A stretch of DNA of 64,000 bases from Myxococcota bacterium (GTDB taxonomy: Bacteria; Myxococcota_A; UBA796; UBA9615; JAKLKC01). The stretch lies in contig JAKLKC010000001.1 in NCBI GenBank assembly GCA_023150875.1, positions 62,001-126,000 on the forward strand, read 5' to 3'. Shown here piece after piece: positions 17,553 through 26,994 of this stretch (positions are counted from its first letter, which is position 1; every line of letters begins with the position of its first letter). The notes beneath the pieces were generated by a model that did not search any database, was not told where the DNA came from, and saw only the letters and a program-made list of their open reading frames with translations. The position numbers were made by a program, and so were the translations under genes.

Positions 17553-20054
17553 ATGTCGCCGCCCCTGAAAAGCGGTCTGGCCCGCCCCCTGTGCGCCCGT
17601 GCGTTCGTCGCGTGGGCCCTCCTCGCCGTCCCCGTCCTGGGCTGCTCCGACAACGAGCTCGCCGCCGTCCCCCCCGACATCCAGGTGGATCCCACCGAGG
17701 TGGTGATCGGCACGGTCACCCTGGGGGTCGTGGAGGAGGAGGCGCTCAACCTCAGGAACGTCGGGAGGGGCACGCTCCACGTCGAGTCGGTGACGTTGAA
17801 GTACCCCGAGCGCATCGCCTTCTCGGTGGAGGACTTCGCCGGGGACCTGGTCCCCGACGAGACCTCCCAGGTCCGGCTGACCTTCGACGCCCTGGAGCTC
17901 GGCGAGGCCGAGAACGTGGTGGTGGTCGCCAGCGACGACCCCGACGAGCCCATCGTCGAGGTGCCCATCCGCGTGGCCGCCGTCGTGCCCGAGCCCGTGC
18001 CCGCCATCCAGGTGGAGCCCCTGTCCCTGGCGTGGGGCGCGGTGCCCACCGGCGCCGCCCAGCCCCGCACCGTGCTGATCCGGAGCGTGGGCACCGCGGA
18101 CCTGGACCTCTCGTCGGTGTCACTGTCCCCGGGGACCTCCTTCGACTTCTCCCTGAGCGGCGACCCCGCGCCGGTCCTGCTGGAGCCGGGCGCCGAGACC
18201 GTGGCCGAGGTCGTCTACGCCCCCACCGACGACACCGACGACGTCGGGTCCTTGCTGGTGGAGAGCGACGACCCCGACTCCCCCCTCGTCGAGGTCCCCC
18301 TCAGCGGCAGCCGGACGGTCACCCCGGACATCGAGGTCGACCCGACCCTCCTGGACTTCGGCGTGCTGGCGCTGGGGGCGGCGGCGACCCGCTCCGCGGA
18401 GATCCGCAACGCCGGCGGCGCCGACCTGACCCTGGGCTCCCTCTCCCTCAGCGGGGCGACGGCGCCGGGCTTCGCCATCACCGCCGACCCCGGCGGATCC
18501 GTGCTCGCGCCCGGGGAGTCGGCGCAGGTGGAGGTCACCCTGGTCCTGGCCCAGACGGGGGCGAGCACGGGGCAGGTGGTCATCCCGTCGGACGATCCCG
18601 ACGAGGACCCCGTGTACATCGACCTCGTCGCCCTGTACGACGCGGTCCCCGAGATCGACGTCTCCCCGACAGTGGTGGACTTCGGCACCCTCGAGGTGGG
18701 CACGACGGCGAGCCAGGTGGTGGAGGTCCGGAACATCGGCGCCGCCACCCTGGACGTCGGGTCCCTCAGCCTCTCGGGGAGCGCCGACTTCTCGTTCTCC
18801 GCCCTCGCCTTCCCCGGCGCCGTCCCTCCGGGCGGGGTGGTGGACGTGACGGTGAGCTACTTCGTCTCGGACGAGGTCGCCGACTCGGGGATCCTGTCGA
18901 TCCCCAGCAACGACGCCGACGAGCCGGTGGTGGAGGTCGCCCTGTTCGGGGAGGCCACCCTCCACCCCGACATCGAGGTGGTGCCGACCACCCTGGCCTT
19001 CGGGAGCGTCCCCGTGGGATCGGCGTCGTCGCTGACGGCGACCATCTCCAACGTCGGGAGCGCGGACCTGGACCTGACCTCGCTGACCCTCAGCGGATCC
19101 TCGGCCTTCGGCCTCACCCTGAACCCCGCTCCGAGGACCCTCCTCCCCGGCGAGAGCGTGTTGATGCAGGTCACCTACACGCCCCCCGCGGGGACCAGCC
19201 ACACGGGGGTGGTGGCCGTCGCCAGCGACGACCCCGACGAGCCCATCGTCAACGTCAGCCTGAACGGCACGGGAGAGGTCATCGTCCTGGAGGAGCCGCC
19301 GGTGGCCGACGCCGGCCCCGACCGCACGGAGGTCCCCCTCGACACCATCACCCTGGACGGCACCGGCAGCTACGACCCCGACGGCGACATCCCCCTCACC
19401 TACGCCTGGACGCTGGTGAGCCGCCCCGCGGGGAGCACCACCGCCCTGGGGGCCTCCACCAGCGCCCATCCCACCCTGTACCTGGACCTCGCGGGGACGT
19501 ACGTCGTCGGGCTGGTGGTGACCGACACCACCGGGCTCTCGTCGACCCAAGACCAGGCGGTGATCACCGTGACCCCGTGGCAGGACTTCCACGTCCAGCT
19601 CACCTGGGACACCGACGGGGTGGACCTGGACCTGCATCTCCTCCAGGCGGGTACCGCCCTCTACGACCGCCCCAACGACTGCTGCTGGTGCAACGAGACC
19701 CCCTCGTGGCATGGCGCCTCCACCGGCGACGACCCGACCCTCGACATCGACGACCTCAACGGCTTCGGCCCCGAGAACATCAACATCGTCTCCCCGGCCA
19801 ACGGCGACTACGCCATCGAGGTCGTGTACTACGGCGAGTTCTGGAGCGGCGCCTCCCACGCGACGTGCAGCGGGGCCTGCGCGTCGACGACGGCCACCCT
19901 CCGCCTCTACCTGAACGGGATCCTGGTCCACTCCGACACCCGCCTGATGAACTCGGCGGGGCAGGTGTGGTACGTCGGCGACGTCGATTGGCCCACGGGC
20001 GTCGTCTCCGCGGTCGACACCGTCTCCACCACCACCCGCACCGGCTGCTACTGA
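17553..20054 (+). CDS. Lipoprotein with five ASH/choice-of-anchor-D repeats, PKD-like and DUF2135-like domains
   Basis: 833 residues, anchored through a VLGC lipobox. The body has about five Ig-like repeats of the ASH/HYDIN/choice-of-anchor-D type. Each opens like xPDIEVxPxxLxFGxVxxG and closes with a SDDPDEPIVEVPL-like strand. Next is a PKD-like domain (ADAGPDRTEVPLDTITLDG). The C-terminal domain (QLTWDTDGVDLDLHLL, then NINIVSPANGDYAIEVVYYG) resembles DUF2135/YfaP. This is an adhesive or structural surface protein by architecture. A GTG 15 bases upstream is an alternative start, but the ATG at 17553 has better spacing from the ribosome-binding site. Confidence 0.85.
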   Translation: MSPPLKSGLARPLCARAFVAWALLAVPVLGCSDNELAAVPPDIQVDPTEVVIGTVTLGVVEEEALNLRNVGRGTLHVESVTLKYPERIAFSVEDFAGDLVPDETSQVRLTFDALELGEAENVVVVASDDPDEPIVEVPIRVAAVVPEPVPAIQVEPLSLAWGAVPTGAAQPRTVLIRSVGTADLDLSSVSLSPGTSFDFSLSGDPAPVLLEPGAETVAEVVYAPTDDTDDVGSLLVESDDPDSPLVEVPLSGSRTVTPDIEVDPTLLDFGVLALGAAATRSAEIRNAGGADLTLGSLSLSGATAPGFAITADPGGSVLAPGESAQVEVTLVLAQTGASTGQVVIPSDDPDEDPVYIDLVALYDAVPEIDVSPTVVDFGTLEVGTTASQVVEVRNIGAATLDVGSLSLSGSADFSFSALAFPGAVPPGGVVDVTVSYFVSDEVADSGILSIPSNDADEPVVEVALFGEATLHPDIEVVPTTLAFGSVPVGSASSLTATISNVGSADLDLTSLTLSGSSAFGLTLNPAPRTLLPGESVLMQVTYTPPAGTSHTGVVAVASDDPDEPIVNVSLNGTGEVIVLEEPPVADAGPDRTEVPLDTITLDGTGSYDPDGDIPLTYAWTLVSRPAGSTTALGASTSAHPTLYLDLAGTYVVGLVVTDTTGLSSTQDQAVITVTPWQDFHVQLTWDTDGVDLDLHLLQAGTALYDRPNDCCWCNETPSWHGASTGDDPTLDIDDLNGFGPENINIVSPANGDYAIEVVYYGEFWSGASHATCSGACASTTATLRLYLNGILVHSDTRLMNSAGQVWYVGDVDWPTGVVSAVDTVSTTTRTGCY

Positions 20055-20094
20055 CCCGCGGTCGGGCGGCGCCGGTGGGGGACACCGAGGGTCG

Positions 20095-20904
20095 ATGGCC
20101 TCCCCTACCCCACCGCCGCCCGCGCCCGGACCGACCCTCCTGCTCCCCCCTCCGCCCCGGCGCACGGGGCTCCGCTACACCATCGCCCTCATCGACGCCG
20201 GGGAGGCGGGCCCCCCCCTGGTCGCCCTCGCCGCCCTCTCCGCCGTTCTCCTGGGGATCGCCGCCGCCCTGCTGTCCCCGGACCTGAGGGTGTGGGCCGT
20301 GGGCCAGCCCGGCCAGGCCACCTGGGTGGGGACGGACCCGTGGCCCGCTCCCGGCGCCGGCGGCACCTCCTGGGTGTCGGTGACGGCACGCCTCCCCGGG
20401 GGCGAGGTGCTGAGGCAGGTCGTCCCTTCGGCGGCGGCCCGGTCCCTGGCGGCGGATGGCCCGGTACCCGTCCGCGTCCTGCCCGGAGCCCCCGGCGTCG
20501 CCCGCCTCCTGGCCTTCCCCGTCTCCGCGGGAGGGAGCATGTGGGCGGCGGCGGTCGCCCTCCCGGGCCTCGCCTGCGGGATCGCCGCGGCGGCTCGGTT
20601 GGCCCGGAACCGCTGGCGGACCACCCTGTGGCTCCGGGGCGGCGAGAGGGCGGGGGTGGTCCTCCGGGGGGGCGTGGCGCGGATCGGACCCGGCGGCGCG
20701 CCGGGCCTCTACCGGGTGAATGCCACCTGGGAGGTCCCCCAGGGGAGCGGCAGGCCATGCAGCGGCGCGGTGAGGGGGTTCGTCGCGGACCGGATGCCCC
20801 TGCTGGAGGCGGAGCGGCCCCTGGTGGTGCTCCTGGACCCGGAGACCGGCCGCGGCCTGCCGGCCCACCTCGTGCCGCGGGGGTGGCCCCGGGGCGCGGA
20901 GTAG
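20095..20904 (+). CDS. Two-helix membrane protein, unknown function
   Basis: 269 residues: a Pro-rich N-terminus, a transmembrane helix near 42-62, an extracytoplasmic domain of about 85 residues, a second helix near 143-165, then a basic C-terminal domain of about 100 residues. The plan recalls DUF3592-type proteins, but I cannot confirm the family. The ATG at 20095 has GAGGG just upstream. It starts 40 bases after the ASH-repeat lipoprotein and may share its transcript, and it converges on the OmpA lipoprotein gene. Confidence 0.65.
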   Translation: MASPTPPPPAPGPTLLLPPPPRRTGLRYTIALIDAGEAGPPLVALAALSAVLLGIAAALLSPDLRVWAVGQPGQATWVGTDPWPAPGAGGTSWVSVTARLPGGEVLRQVVPSAAARSLAADGPVPVRVLPGAPGVARLLAFPVSAGGSMWAAAVALPGLACGIAAAARLARNRWRTTLWLRGGERAGVVLRGGVARIGPGGAPGLYRVNATWEVPQGSGRPCSGAVRGFVADRMPLLEAERPLVVLLDPETGRGLPAHLVPRGWPRGAE

Positions 20905-20932
20905 GCCGCCGCCGCGGGCGGCCCCCAGCCTA

Positions 20933-21790
20933 TTAGTCCGCCGCCGGTGCCGCCTGCTCGGCCCCGACGAGGGCCGACAGGTCCGGGAGCTCGTCGAGGT
21001 TCGGGAGGAGGACGACCTCGATGCGACGGTTCAGGGCGCGGTTCTCCGGGCCGTCGTTGGGGACGAAGGGCTGGAACTCCGCGAAGCCCGAGGCGGAGAT
21101 CCGCCCCGCGGGCATCCCCTGGTCCACCATGAACTTCACGACCTCGGTGGCCCGAGCGGTGGAGAGCTCCCAGTTGCTGGGAAAGCGGGCGGTCTTGATG
21201 GGCTGGTCGTCGGTGTGGCCCTCGACCTGGAAGCTCCGGTCGGGGATCTCCGCCAGCACCTGGCCGATCCGCGTCAGCACCTCCTTGCCCTCGGCCTTGA
21301 TGTCGGTCTTGCCGGAGTCGAAGAGGATGGAGGAGGGCATCTTCACCACCATCCTGCCCCTCTCCACCTTCACCTCCACCTGTCCGCTCTCGATCATGGA
21401 GCGGAACCGGTCCAGGAGGCGCCGGAAGGTGTCGATGCGGGCCTGGGCGAGCTGCTTCTGGCGCTCCAGCTCCCGGGCCCGGCTCTCGGCCATCTCCAGG
21501 TCCATGGAGAGCTGGGACCTCTCCTCCTCGAGGTTGCGGACGTCCTGGTTCAGCGCCTTGAGCCGATTGATGAGGGAGTCGATCTGCGCGAGAGCCTCCT
21601 CCCGGGCGGACCGGCACTTGCCGAGGTCGCGGCCGAGCCCCTCATTCTCGGCGCGGCATGCGGCGACGTCGTCCCGGAGCTGGGCGATGTCGGCGAGGGC
21701 GACCTCGTACTTGGACTTCTGCACGCAGCCCGTGGCGAGCACGGTGGCCACGACGAGGGCCGCGGCGGCGGCGCACCTGGCGAGATTCAT
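20933..21790 (-). CDS. OmpA-family lipoprotein with coiled coil
   Basis: 285 residues. The signal peptide ends in a LATGC lipobox (Cys22). A long coiled coil runs from about 25 to 120, and a C-terminal OmpA/MotB peptidoglycan-binding domain from about 140 to 270 (SILFDSGKTDIKAEG, QVEGHTDDQPIK, ENRALNRRIEVV). It should link the outer membrane to the cell wall. The ATG at 21790 has a GGAGGAGG site. The start region is back-to-back with the ketosynthase operon. Confidence 0.92.
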   Translation of the reverse strand: MNLARCAAAAALVVATVLATGCVQKSKYEVALADIAQLRDDVAACRAENEGLGRDLGKCRSAREEALAQIDSLINRLKALNQDVRNLEEERSQLSMDLEMAESRARELERQKQLAQARIDTFRRLLDRFRSMIESGQVEVKVERGRMVVKMPSSILFDSGKTDIKAEGKEVLTRIGQVLAEIPDRSFQVEGHTDDQPIKTARFPSNWELSTARATEVVKFMVDQGMPAGRISASGFAEFQPFVPNDGPENRALNRRIEVVLLPNLDELPDLSALVGAEQAAPAAD

Positions 21791-21942
21791 GGGGATCCTC
21801 CTCCCTTGCGGCGCCGGCACGACCCGCGGCGCGGAGCGCGCCCTCCCTCGGCGGAGCCACGGCGGGGGAGGATGGCACAGGACCGCCAGGCCGTTCAACC
21901 GCCCCCTCCGGACGCGGGCCGGGAGGGAGGCGGGATCGGCAG

Positions 21943-21971
21943 TTGAACGCGCCGGGGGCCGCTGGTACGGT
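21943..21971 (+). promoter_or_regulatory. Promoter giving a probable leaderless message for the ketosynthase operon
   Basis: TTGAAC (21943-21948), 17-base spacer, TACGGT (21966-21971). The GTG start codon at 21978 is seven bases past the -10 box, where transcription should begin. No ribosome-binding site lies between, which supports leaderless translation. Confidence 0.6.
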
Positions 21972-21977
21972 GCCGCC

Positions 21978-23159
21978 GTGCACAGAGTCGCCGTCACGGG
22001 CCTCGGAGTCGTGAGCGCCGCGGGGATCGGCCTGCCGGCGATGCGCGCCGCCCTGGCGGCGGGGGACGACGTCTCCAGCCCCCTCGGGTGCTACTCCGAC
22101 CGGGGGATCACCATCGCCCGGGCGATGCGGTGCGCCGATCCCGGACCGGCGGATCCGGGGACCTGCCGCGCGGATCGGGTCGCGCGGCCCGCCCTGGAGG
22201 AGGCCCTGGCGGCCATCCCCGACCCGGTCCGACGCGGTTCGGCCCTCTTCCTTGGCGGGGCGTCCGCGTTCCTGCAGGAGGCGGAGGAGGAGTACCTCGC
22301 CGCCCCGGTGGCGGGCCGGGGACCCGCGGACGCGGCGTCCTTCGCGCGGCGCGCTCCCGGCGCTTCCGCCGACTCCCTCGCCGGGGCCGCTGGAATGGCG
22401 GGTCCGCGGGTGGCGGTGGCGACGGCCTGCTCGTCGGGGTTGAACGCCCTGGGGGCCGCGTTCCGGGCGGTCCGGGCCGGACGGGTACCCGCCGCCGTCG
22501 CCGGCGGCGTCGAGGTCCTGGGCTGGCTGACCTGCGTGGGGTTCCGCTCCCTGGGGGTGTTGGGCGCCGGCCCCCTGCGCCCTTTCGACGCCCATCGGGA
22601 CGGGATCGTGCTGGGTGAGGCGGCGGCCTTCCTGGTCCTGGAGCGCGAGGAGGACGCGCGGGCCCGGGGAGCGGAGGTGCTGGGCTACGTCCGCGGGTGG
22701 GCCTGCCTCGGGGAGGGCTGGCACCCGACCCAGCCGGAGCCCACCGGGGCCTGCGCCGCGAGGGTGATGGGCCTGGCGCTCCGGGACGCGGGGCTCCGGC
22801 CCGACGACCTGGGGTGGATCAAGGCCCACGGCAACGGCTCCCCCTCCTCGGACCTTGCCGAGGCCCGAGGGGTGGAGCGACTCCTGGGGCGCGGGGCCGA
22901 TGCCGTGCCCGTCACCTCCATGAAGGGTCTGCTGGGCCACACGCTCGCGGCGTCGGGCGCCGTGGAGGCGGTCGCCGTCCTGGACTGCCTGAGGGAGGGG
23001 AGGCTTCCCCCCACCTGGGGGCTCTCCACGCCGGACCCGGAATGGCGCCTGGACCACCACCCTCCCGGCTCGGCCCCCAGGGCGGCCCGGGGCCCGGCCC
23101 TGATCAACGCCTTCGCCTTCGGGGGCAACGACGCCTCGGTGGTGGTGGAGGGCGCGTGA
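21978..23159 (+). CDS. Beta-ketoacyl synthase (FabF-like)
   Basis: Thiolase-fold condensing enzyme of 393 residues with the full triad: Cys151 (VATACSSG), His284 (KAHGNGS) and His321 (KGLLGHTLAASG). It should catalyse decarboxylative Claisen condensation of an acyl chain with malonyl-ACP. The GTG at 21978 gives the family N-terminus (HRVAVTGLGVVS). It overlaps the next gene by four bases. No ACP, ketoreductase or dehydratase gene is adjacent, so its pathway is unknown. Together with the next gene it looks like a ketosynthase/chain-length-factor-type pair. Confidence 0.9.
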   Translation: MHRVAVTGLGVVSAAGIGLPAMRAALAAGDDVSSPLGCYSDRGITIARAMRCADPGPADPGTCRADRVARPALEEALAAIPDPVRRGSALFLGGASAFLQEAEEEYLAAPVAGRGPADAASFARRAPGASADSLAGAAGMAGPRVAVATACSSGLNALGAAFRAVRAGRVPAAVAGGVEVLGWLTCVGFRSLGVLGAGPLRPFDAHRDGIVLGEAAAFLVLEREEDARARGAEVLGYVRGWACLGEGWHPTQPEPTGACAARVMGLALRDAGLRPDDLGWIKAHGNGSPSSDLAEARGVERLLGRGADAVPVTSMKGLLGHTLAASGAVEAVAVLDCLREGRLPPTWGLSTPDPEWRLDHHPPGSAPRAARGPALINAFAFGGNDASVVVEGA

Positions 23160-24034
23160 GGGGTTCCGTCGCCCTCTCCCCGCCCTACGAGGCCGCCGTC
23201 ACCGGGATCGGCGCCGTCTCTCCCCAGGGGATCGGCGCCGGGGCGCTGGCGGCCGGGATCGCCGCGGGGGTGCGGGGGACGCGGATCCGGGTCGAGCCCA
23301 AGGGATCCGCGCTCCCCCCCGCCCTGGCCCGCCGCATGGACCTGACCTCCCGCCTGGCCGCCTGCTGCGCCCTGGACGCGGCGGCGGCGGCGGGCCTCGG
23401 GGCCGTCGCCCCGGAGGACGTGGGCGTCTCCTTCGGGACCACCTACGGGGACCTGGAGGGGGTCCTCCGCTTCCTGGACCGGGTGGACGCGAAGGGTCCC
23501 CACCTCGCCCCCCCCGCCGACTTCCCGAACCTCGTCGTCGGGGCCTCGGCGGGCCACCTGTGCCTCGCCGGCGGCTGGCGCGGCCCCCAGTCCTCCGCCT
23601 GCGGGCCGGGCGTGGCCGGTCAGCAGGCCATCGCGTGGGCCCTGGACCGCCTCGCCGACGGGGACGCCGCGGCGATGGTGGTGGTGGCGGGGGACGTGCT
23701 GTCCGCGGTCCGGGAGGCCCACCCCACGTCCGACGGCCCCCCCGGGGAGGGGATGGCGGCCCTGGTGCTGGAGGCGCCCGGGGCGGCCCTGAGCCGCGGG
23801 GCGCCGGTGCTGGCCCGGATCTCCGTCTCCGACTTCGCGGACGATGGCGGGGTGCCGGGCCTGGACCTGGGGGATCCCTGGGGCATCGTCCCGTCGGACG
23901 GGGTGCTCCGGGCGGTGGTGGCGGTGCTGATGGTCTCGGGGCGGGTGCCCCTCGCCGCCCCCGATCGCCCTCCGACCCTCGTCGTCCGGCCGCGGCGCCC
24001 CTGGGGCGCGACCCTGCGGGTCCGCGGCGCCTGA
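23156..24034 (+). CDS. Short ketosynthase-like protein (chain-length-factor type)
   Basis: 292 residues, covering mainly the N-terminal half of a beta-ketoacyl synthase. It opens like one (YEAAVTGIGAVSPQGIG), has a nucleophile-like SSACGPGVAG with Cys149, and an ACGPG-AGQQAI helix, but lacks the two His motifs of the C-terminal half. This resembles the short chain-length-factor-like proteins paired with FabF enzymes in aryl-polyene clusters. It is probably a non-catalytic or modulating partner of the upstream enzyme. GTG start overlaps the upstream stop (GTGA). recD2 starts two bases after its stop. Confidence 0.78.
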   Translation: MRGSVALSPPYEAAVTGIGAVSPQGIGAGALAAGIAAGVRGTRIRVEPKGSALPPALARRMDLTSRLAACCALDAAAAAGLGAVAPEDVGVSFGTTYGDLEGVLRFLDRVDAKGPHLAPPADFPNLVVGASAGHLCLAGGWRGPQSSACGPGVAGQQAIAWALDRLADGDAAAMVVVAGDVLSAVREAHPTSDGPPGEGMAALVLEAPGAALSRGAPVLARISVSDFADDGGVPGLDLGDPWGIVPSDGVLRAVVAVLMVSGRVPLAAPDRPPTLVVRPRRPWGATLRVRGA

Positions 24035-24036
24035 GG

Positions 24037-26349
24037 ATGTCCCGGGAGCAGCGTCCCCTCTTCCCCTCCGCGGACCGCGGTCCTCGGGACCCGGCGGCCA
24101 CCGGGGACGGGGCGAGGACGGTGGTGCAGGGGGTGGTCGAGAGGGTGATCCACACCCACCCCGACGACGGGTGGACCGTGGCCCGCCTGGAGGCCGACGA
24201 CGGTCGCGCCATCACCGTCGTGGGGTTCCTGGCGGGGAGCCGGGCCGGCGAGGAGCTCCGCTGCGAGGGCCGCTGGGTTCGGGATCCCCGGTTCGGCGAG
24301 CAGCTCCGAGTGGAGTCCTGCGTGACCGTGGCGCCTTCGACCCTCACCGGCATCGAGCGCTACCTGTCCTCTGGGATCGTCCGCGGGCTCGGTCCCAAGC
24401 TCGCCGCCCGGTTGGTGCAGCGCTTCGGACTCGCCACGCTGGACGTGATCGAGGGCCAGCCCGAGCGCCTGGCCGAGGTGGAGGGGCTGGGGCCGAAGCG
24501 GATCGCCGAGCTCCGGGGCGCGTGGACGACGGGCCGGGAGGCGCGGCAGGTGATGGTCTTCCTCCAGGGACACGGCGTGTCTCCCGCCTACGCGGGGCGG
24601 ATCGTGAAGCGCTACGGCGCGGGGGCGCTGGCCGTAGTGCGGTCCAACCCCTACCAGCTCGCCGACGAGGTCGCCGGGATCGGGTTCCTCACCGCCGACC
24701 GGATCGCCCTCTCCCTGGGCCTCCCCGAGGACGCCCCCGCCCGGCTGCGGGCCAGCCTGCTCCACCACCTGGCCGAGACCGCGGAGCACGGCCACACCTG
24801 CTTCCCCGCCGACGCCCTCCTCCGGCGCGCCTCCGACCGGATCGGCGTCCCCCGGGAGGCCCTGGAGCCGAGCCTCCGGGACCTGGTGACCGAGGGGAGG
24901 GTGGTGGAGGGGCCGGACCCGTCCCAACCGGGCGGCCGCCTGGTGGCCACCGCCGAGCTGGACGCCGCCGAGCGCGCCGCCGCCGCGGTCCTCGCCCGGC
25001 TGCTGGGCGCTCCCCCCGCGCCGCCTCCCCCGCCCGCCCTCCTCGCCTGGGCCCAGGCCCGGCTGGGCCTGAGCCTCGCACCGGCCCAGCGGGACGCGGT
25101 GACCCTGGCCCTCTCCGCGCCGCTGGCGGTGGTGACCGGTGGGCCCGGGACGGGCAAGACCACCCTGCTCCGGGCCCTCCTCGCCGTCAGCGAGGGGCAG
25201 GGGATCGACGTCGTCCTCGCGGCCCCCACCGGGCGGGCGGCGAAGCGCATGACCGAGGCCACGTCGGCCCCCGCCAGCACCCTCCACCGCCTCCTGGACT
25301 ACTCCCCGGCGGACGGCGGGTTCCGCCGGGGGCCGAGGCGCCCGCTGGAGACCGGACTCGTGGTGGTGGACGAGGCGTCGATGCTGGACCAGCCCCTCTT
25401 CACCGCCCTGGTCGCGGCCCTCCCCATCGGCGCCCGGCTGGTCCTGGTGGGGGACGTGGACCAGCTCCCCTCGGTGGGGCCCGGGCGGGTCCTCGCCGAC
25501 CTCATCGGGAGCGGCGCCGTGCCGGTCGCGCGGCTGGAGGACGTCTACCGGCAGCGGGAGGGCAGCCTGATCACCGCCAACGCCCACCGGATCCGGTCCG
25601 GGGAACCCCCGACCCTCCCCGCAGGCGGCGGCGGGGGGGACTTCTTCATGGTCGCCCGGGAGGACGCCGGCGCCGTGGCCCGGACGGTGGTGGAGCTGGT
25701 GGCGGAGCGGATCCCCCGCCACTTCGGCCTCGATCCCCGGGCGGACATCCAGGTCCTGGTCCCCATGCACCGGGGCGTGGCGGGGGCCGTGGCCCTCAAC
25801 CAGGCCCTCCAGGAGGCCCTGAACCCCCCGGATCCCGCCAAGGGGGAGGTGCGGCGGGGAGGAAGGGTGTACCGGGCCGGGGACCGGGTGCTCCAGGTGC
25901 GGAACGACTATGACCGGGAGGTCTGGAACGGCGATCTCGGGCGCGTGGCCTCGGTGGACCCAGGCGCGGGAGAGGTGCGGGTCGCCTTCGACGACCACGA
26001 GGCCACCTACGAGGTCGGGGACCTCGACGCCGTCCAGCCCGCCTACGCCATCACCGTCCACAAGAGCCAGGGCAGCGAGTACCCCGCGGTGGTGGTCCCG
26101 CTGCTGACCGAGCACGCCGTGATGCTCCGGCGGAACCTGCTCTACACCGCGGTCACCCGGGCCCGGCGGCTGGTGGTGCTGGTGGGCTCCCGCAGGGCCC
26201 TCGGACTGGCATTGCGGGAGGGGGAGGGTGACGGGAGGCGCACGCGGCTGGTGGAGCGGATCCAGGAGGCGGTGGCCGTAGGGGACGCCCCCGAGACCCT
26301 CCGCCTGCCCTTTCGGGGGGTCACCCCTCCGCGGCGTGGGCCTCGATGA
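24037..26349 (+). CDS. recD2: RecD2-type DNA helicase
   Basis: 770-residue SF1B 5'-3' helicase of the RecD2 class, which works without RecBC. An N-terminal OB-like domain (about 25-110) is followed by helix-hairpin-helix motifs (GLGPKLAARL, GLGPKRIAEL). The helicase core has Walker A GGPGTGKTT (Lys374), the VVVDEASMLD motif II, a GDVDQLPSVGPG motif III, and the C-terminal AITVHKSQGSEY and YTAVTRARR motifs. It likely acts in DNA repair or replication-fork processing. It is the third gene of an operon with two ketosynthase-like genes, an odd pairing. Its 3' end overlaps the convergent PilZ gene by 29 bases. Confidence 0.95.
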   Translation: MSREQRPLFPSADRGPRDPAATGDGARTVVQGVVERVIHTHPDDGWTVARLEADDGRAITVVGFLAGSRAGEELRCEGRWVRDPRFGEQLRVESCVTVAPSTLTGIERYLSSGIVRGLGPKLAARLVQRFGLATLDVIEGQPERLAEVEGLGPKRIAELRGAWTTGREARQVMVFLQGHGVSPAYAGRIVKRYGAGALAVVRSNPYQLADEVAGIGFLTADRIALSLGLPEDAPARLRASLLHHLAETAEHGHTCFPADALLRRASDRIGVPREALEPSLRDLVTEGRVVEGPDPSQPGGRLVATAELDAAERAAAAVLARLLGAPPAPPPPPALLAWAQARLGLSLAPAQRDAVTLALSAPLAVVTGGPGTGKTTLLRALLAVSEGQGIDVVLAAPTGRAAKRMTEATSAPASTLHRLLDYSPADGGFRRGPRRPLETGLVVVDEASMLDQPLFTALVAALPIGARLVLVGDVDQLPSVGPGRVLADLIGSGAVPVARLEDVYRQREGSLITANAHRIRSGEPPTLPAGGGGGDFFMVAREDAGAVARTVVELVAERIPRHFGLDPRADIQVLVPMHRGVAGAVALNQALQEALNPPDPAKGEVRRGGRVYRAGDRVLQVRNDYDREVWNGDLGRVASVDPGAGEVRVAFDDHEATYEVGDLDAVQPAYAITVHKSQGSEYPAVVVPLLTEHAVMLRRNLLYTAVTRARRLVVLVGSRRALGLALREGEGDGRRTRLVERIQEAVAVGDAPETLRLPFRGVTPPRRGPR

Positions 26350-26731
26350 ACCGTTCCAGGAGCGCCCGTCCGCTGGCGGTCAGGTCGACGAACTCGAAAC
26401 CGTTGCCCGAGCGGGGCACCCCCTCACCGTCCGCGTGGAGCTCCGACACCACCCGGCCCCGCACCTTCATCGACTCCGGGATCCCCGGGAGGCTGAACTC
26501 GATCTGGACCTCCTTGCCCTTGGGGTACGGCGGGTCGGTCTCGATGAAGATCCCCCCCACCGACAGGTTCGTGCAGTAGTGGGGGTCCACCCTCCCGTCG
26601 ACGCGCCCCTCCGTCCAAAGGCGCAAGGGCAATCGGTACCAACGGCGCCGTTGGACCGCCGGCTGCCCCTGCGGGGTCACGCCCGTGGACCCCGCCGGGA
26701 GCGCGTCTTCGCTCTCGCGTGAACCGGTCAT
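26321..26731 (-). CDS. PilZ-domain protein
   Basis: 136 residues with a C-terminal PilZ domain, the usual cyclic-di-GMP receptor. An RRRWYRLPL segment supplies the RxxxR motif and NLSVGGIFIET supplies the (D/N)xSxxG motif, so both ligand-binding motifs are present. The first 25 or so residues are low-complexity. ATG at 26731. The protein is small and single-domain, so it probably relays c-di-GMP levels to a partner; the partner is not evident here. Its promoter is at 26798-26827, and its end overlaps the recD2 end. Confidence 0.88.
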   Translation of the reverse strand: MTGSRESEDALPAGSTGVTPQGQPAVQRRRWYRLPLRLWTEGRVDGRVDPHYCTNLSVGGIFIETDPPYPKGKEVQIEFSLPGIPESMKVRGRVVSELHADGEGVPRSGNGFEFVDLTASGRALLERFIEAHAAEG

Positions 26732-26797
26732 GAAGACCCCGGGAGTTGTGGGAGGATGGACACGGGCGCCGCCCCCGCCCGGTGTGCCGCCGGACGG

Positions 26798-26827
26798 ATG
26801 GTAACCCTCGCCATGGGTTGGCGTCAA
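26798..26827 (-). promoter_or_regulatory. Sigma70-like promoter for the PilZ gene
   Basis: Minus-strand TTGACG (26827-26822), 18-base spacer, TACCAT (26803-26798), about 65 bases ahead of the ATG at 26731. Confidence 0.5.
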
Positions 26828-26994
26828 CGCCGATCTCAGGCAGCAGGCATGGTGAAGGGGACGGCCCGCACGTCCCGATCCGGTACGGACCCCCTCCCCT
26901 CTGGCCGCGGGCGAGGTCCATGGGATACCCTCCGGGGGCGCGGTGGCTGCATCCCACCGGTCCCCGCCCCGCCGCGCCCACCCCGGAGCGTCCC

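Noticed and set aside
22697-23155. Longer N-terminus for the short ketosynthase-like protein, reading upstream in the same frame
   Set aside because: It would overlap the full ketosynthase gene by more than 400 bases in another frame. The GTG at 23156 with GTGA overlap and family-like opening is much better.
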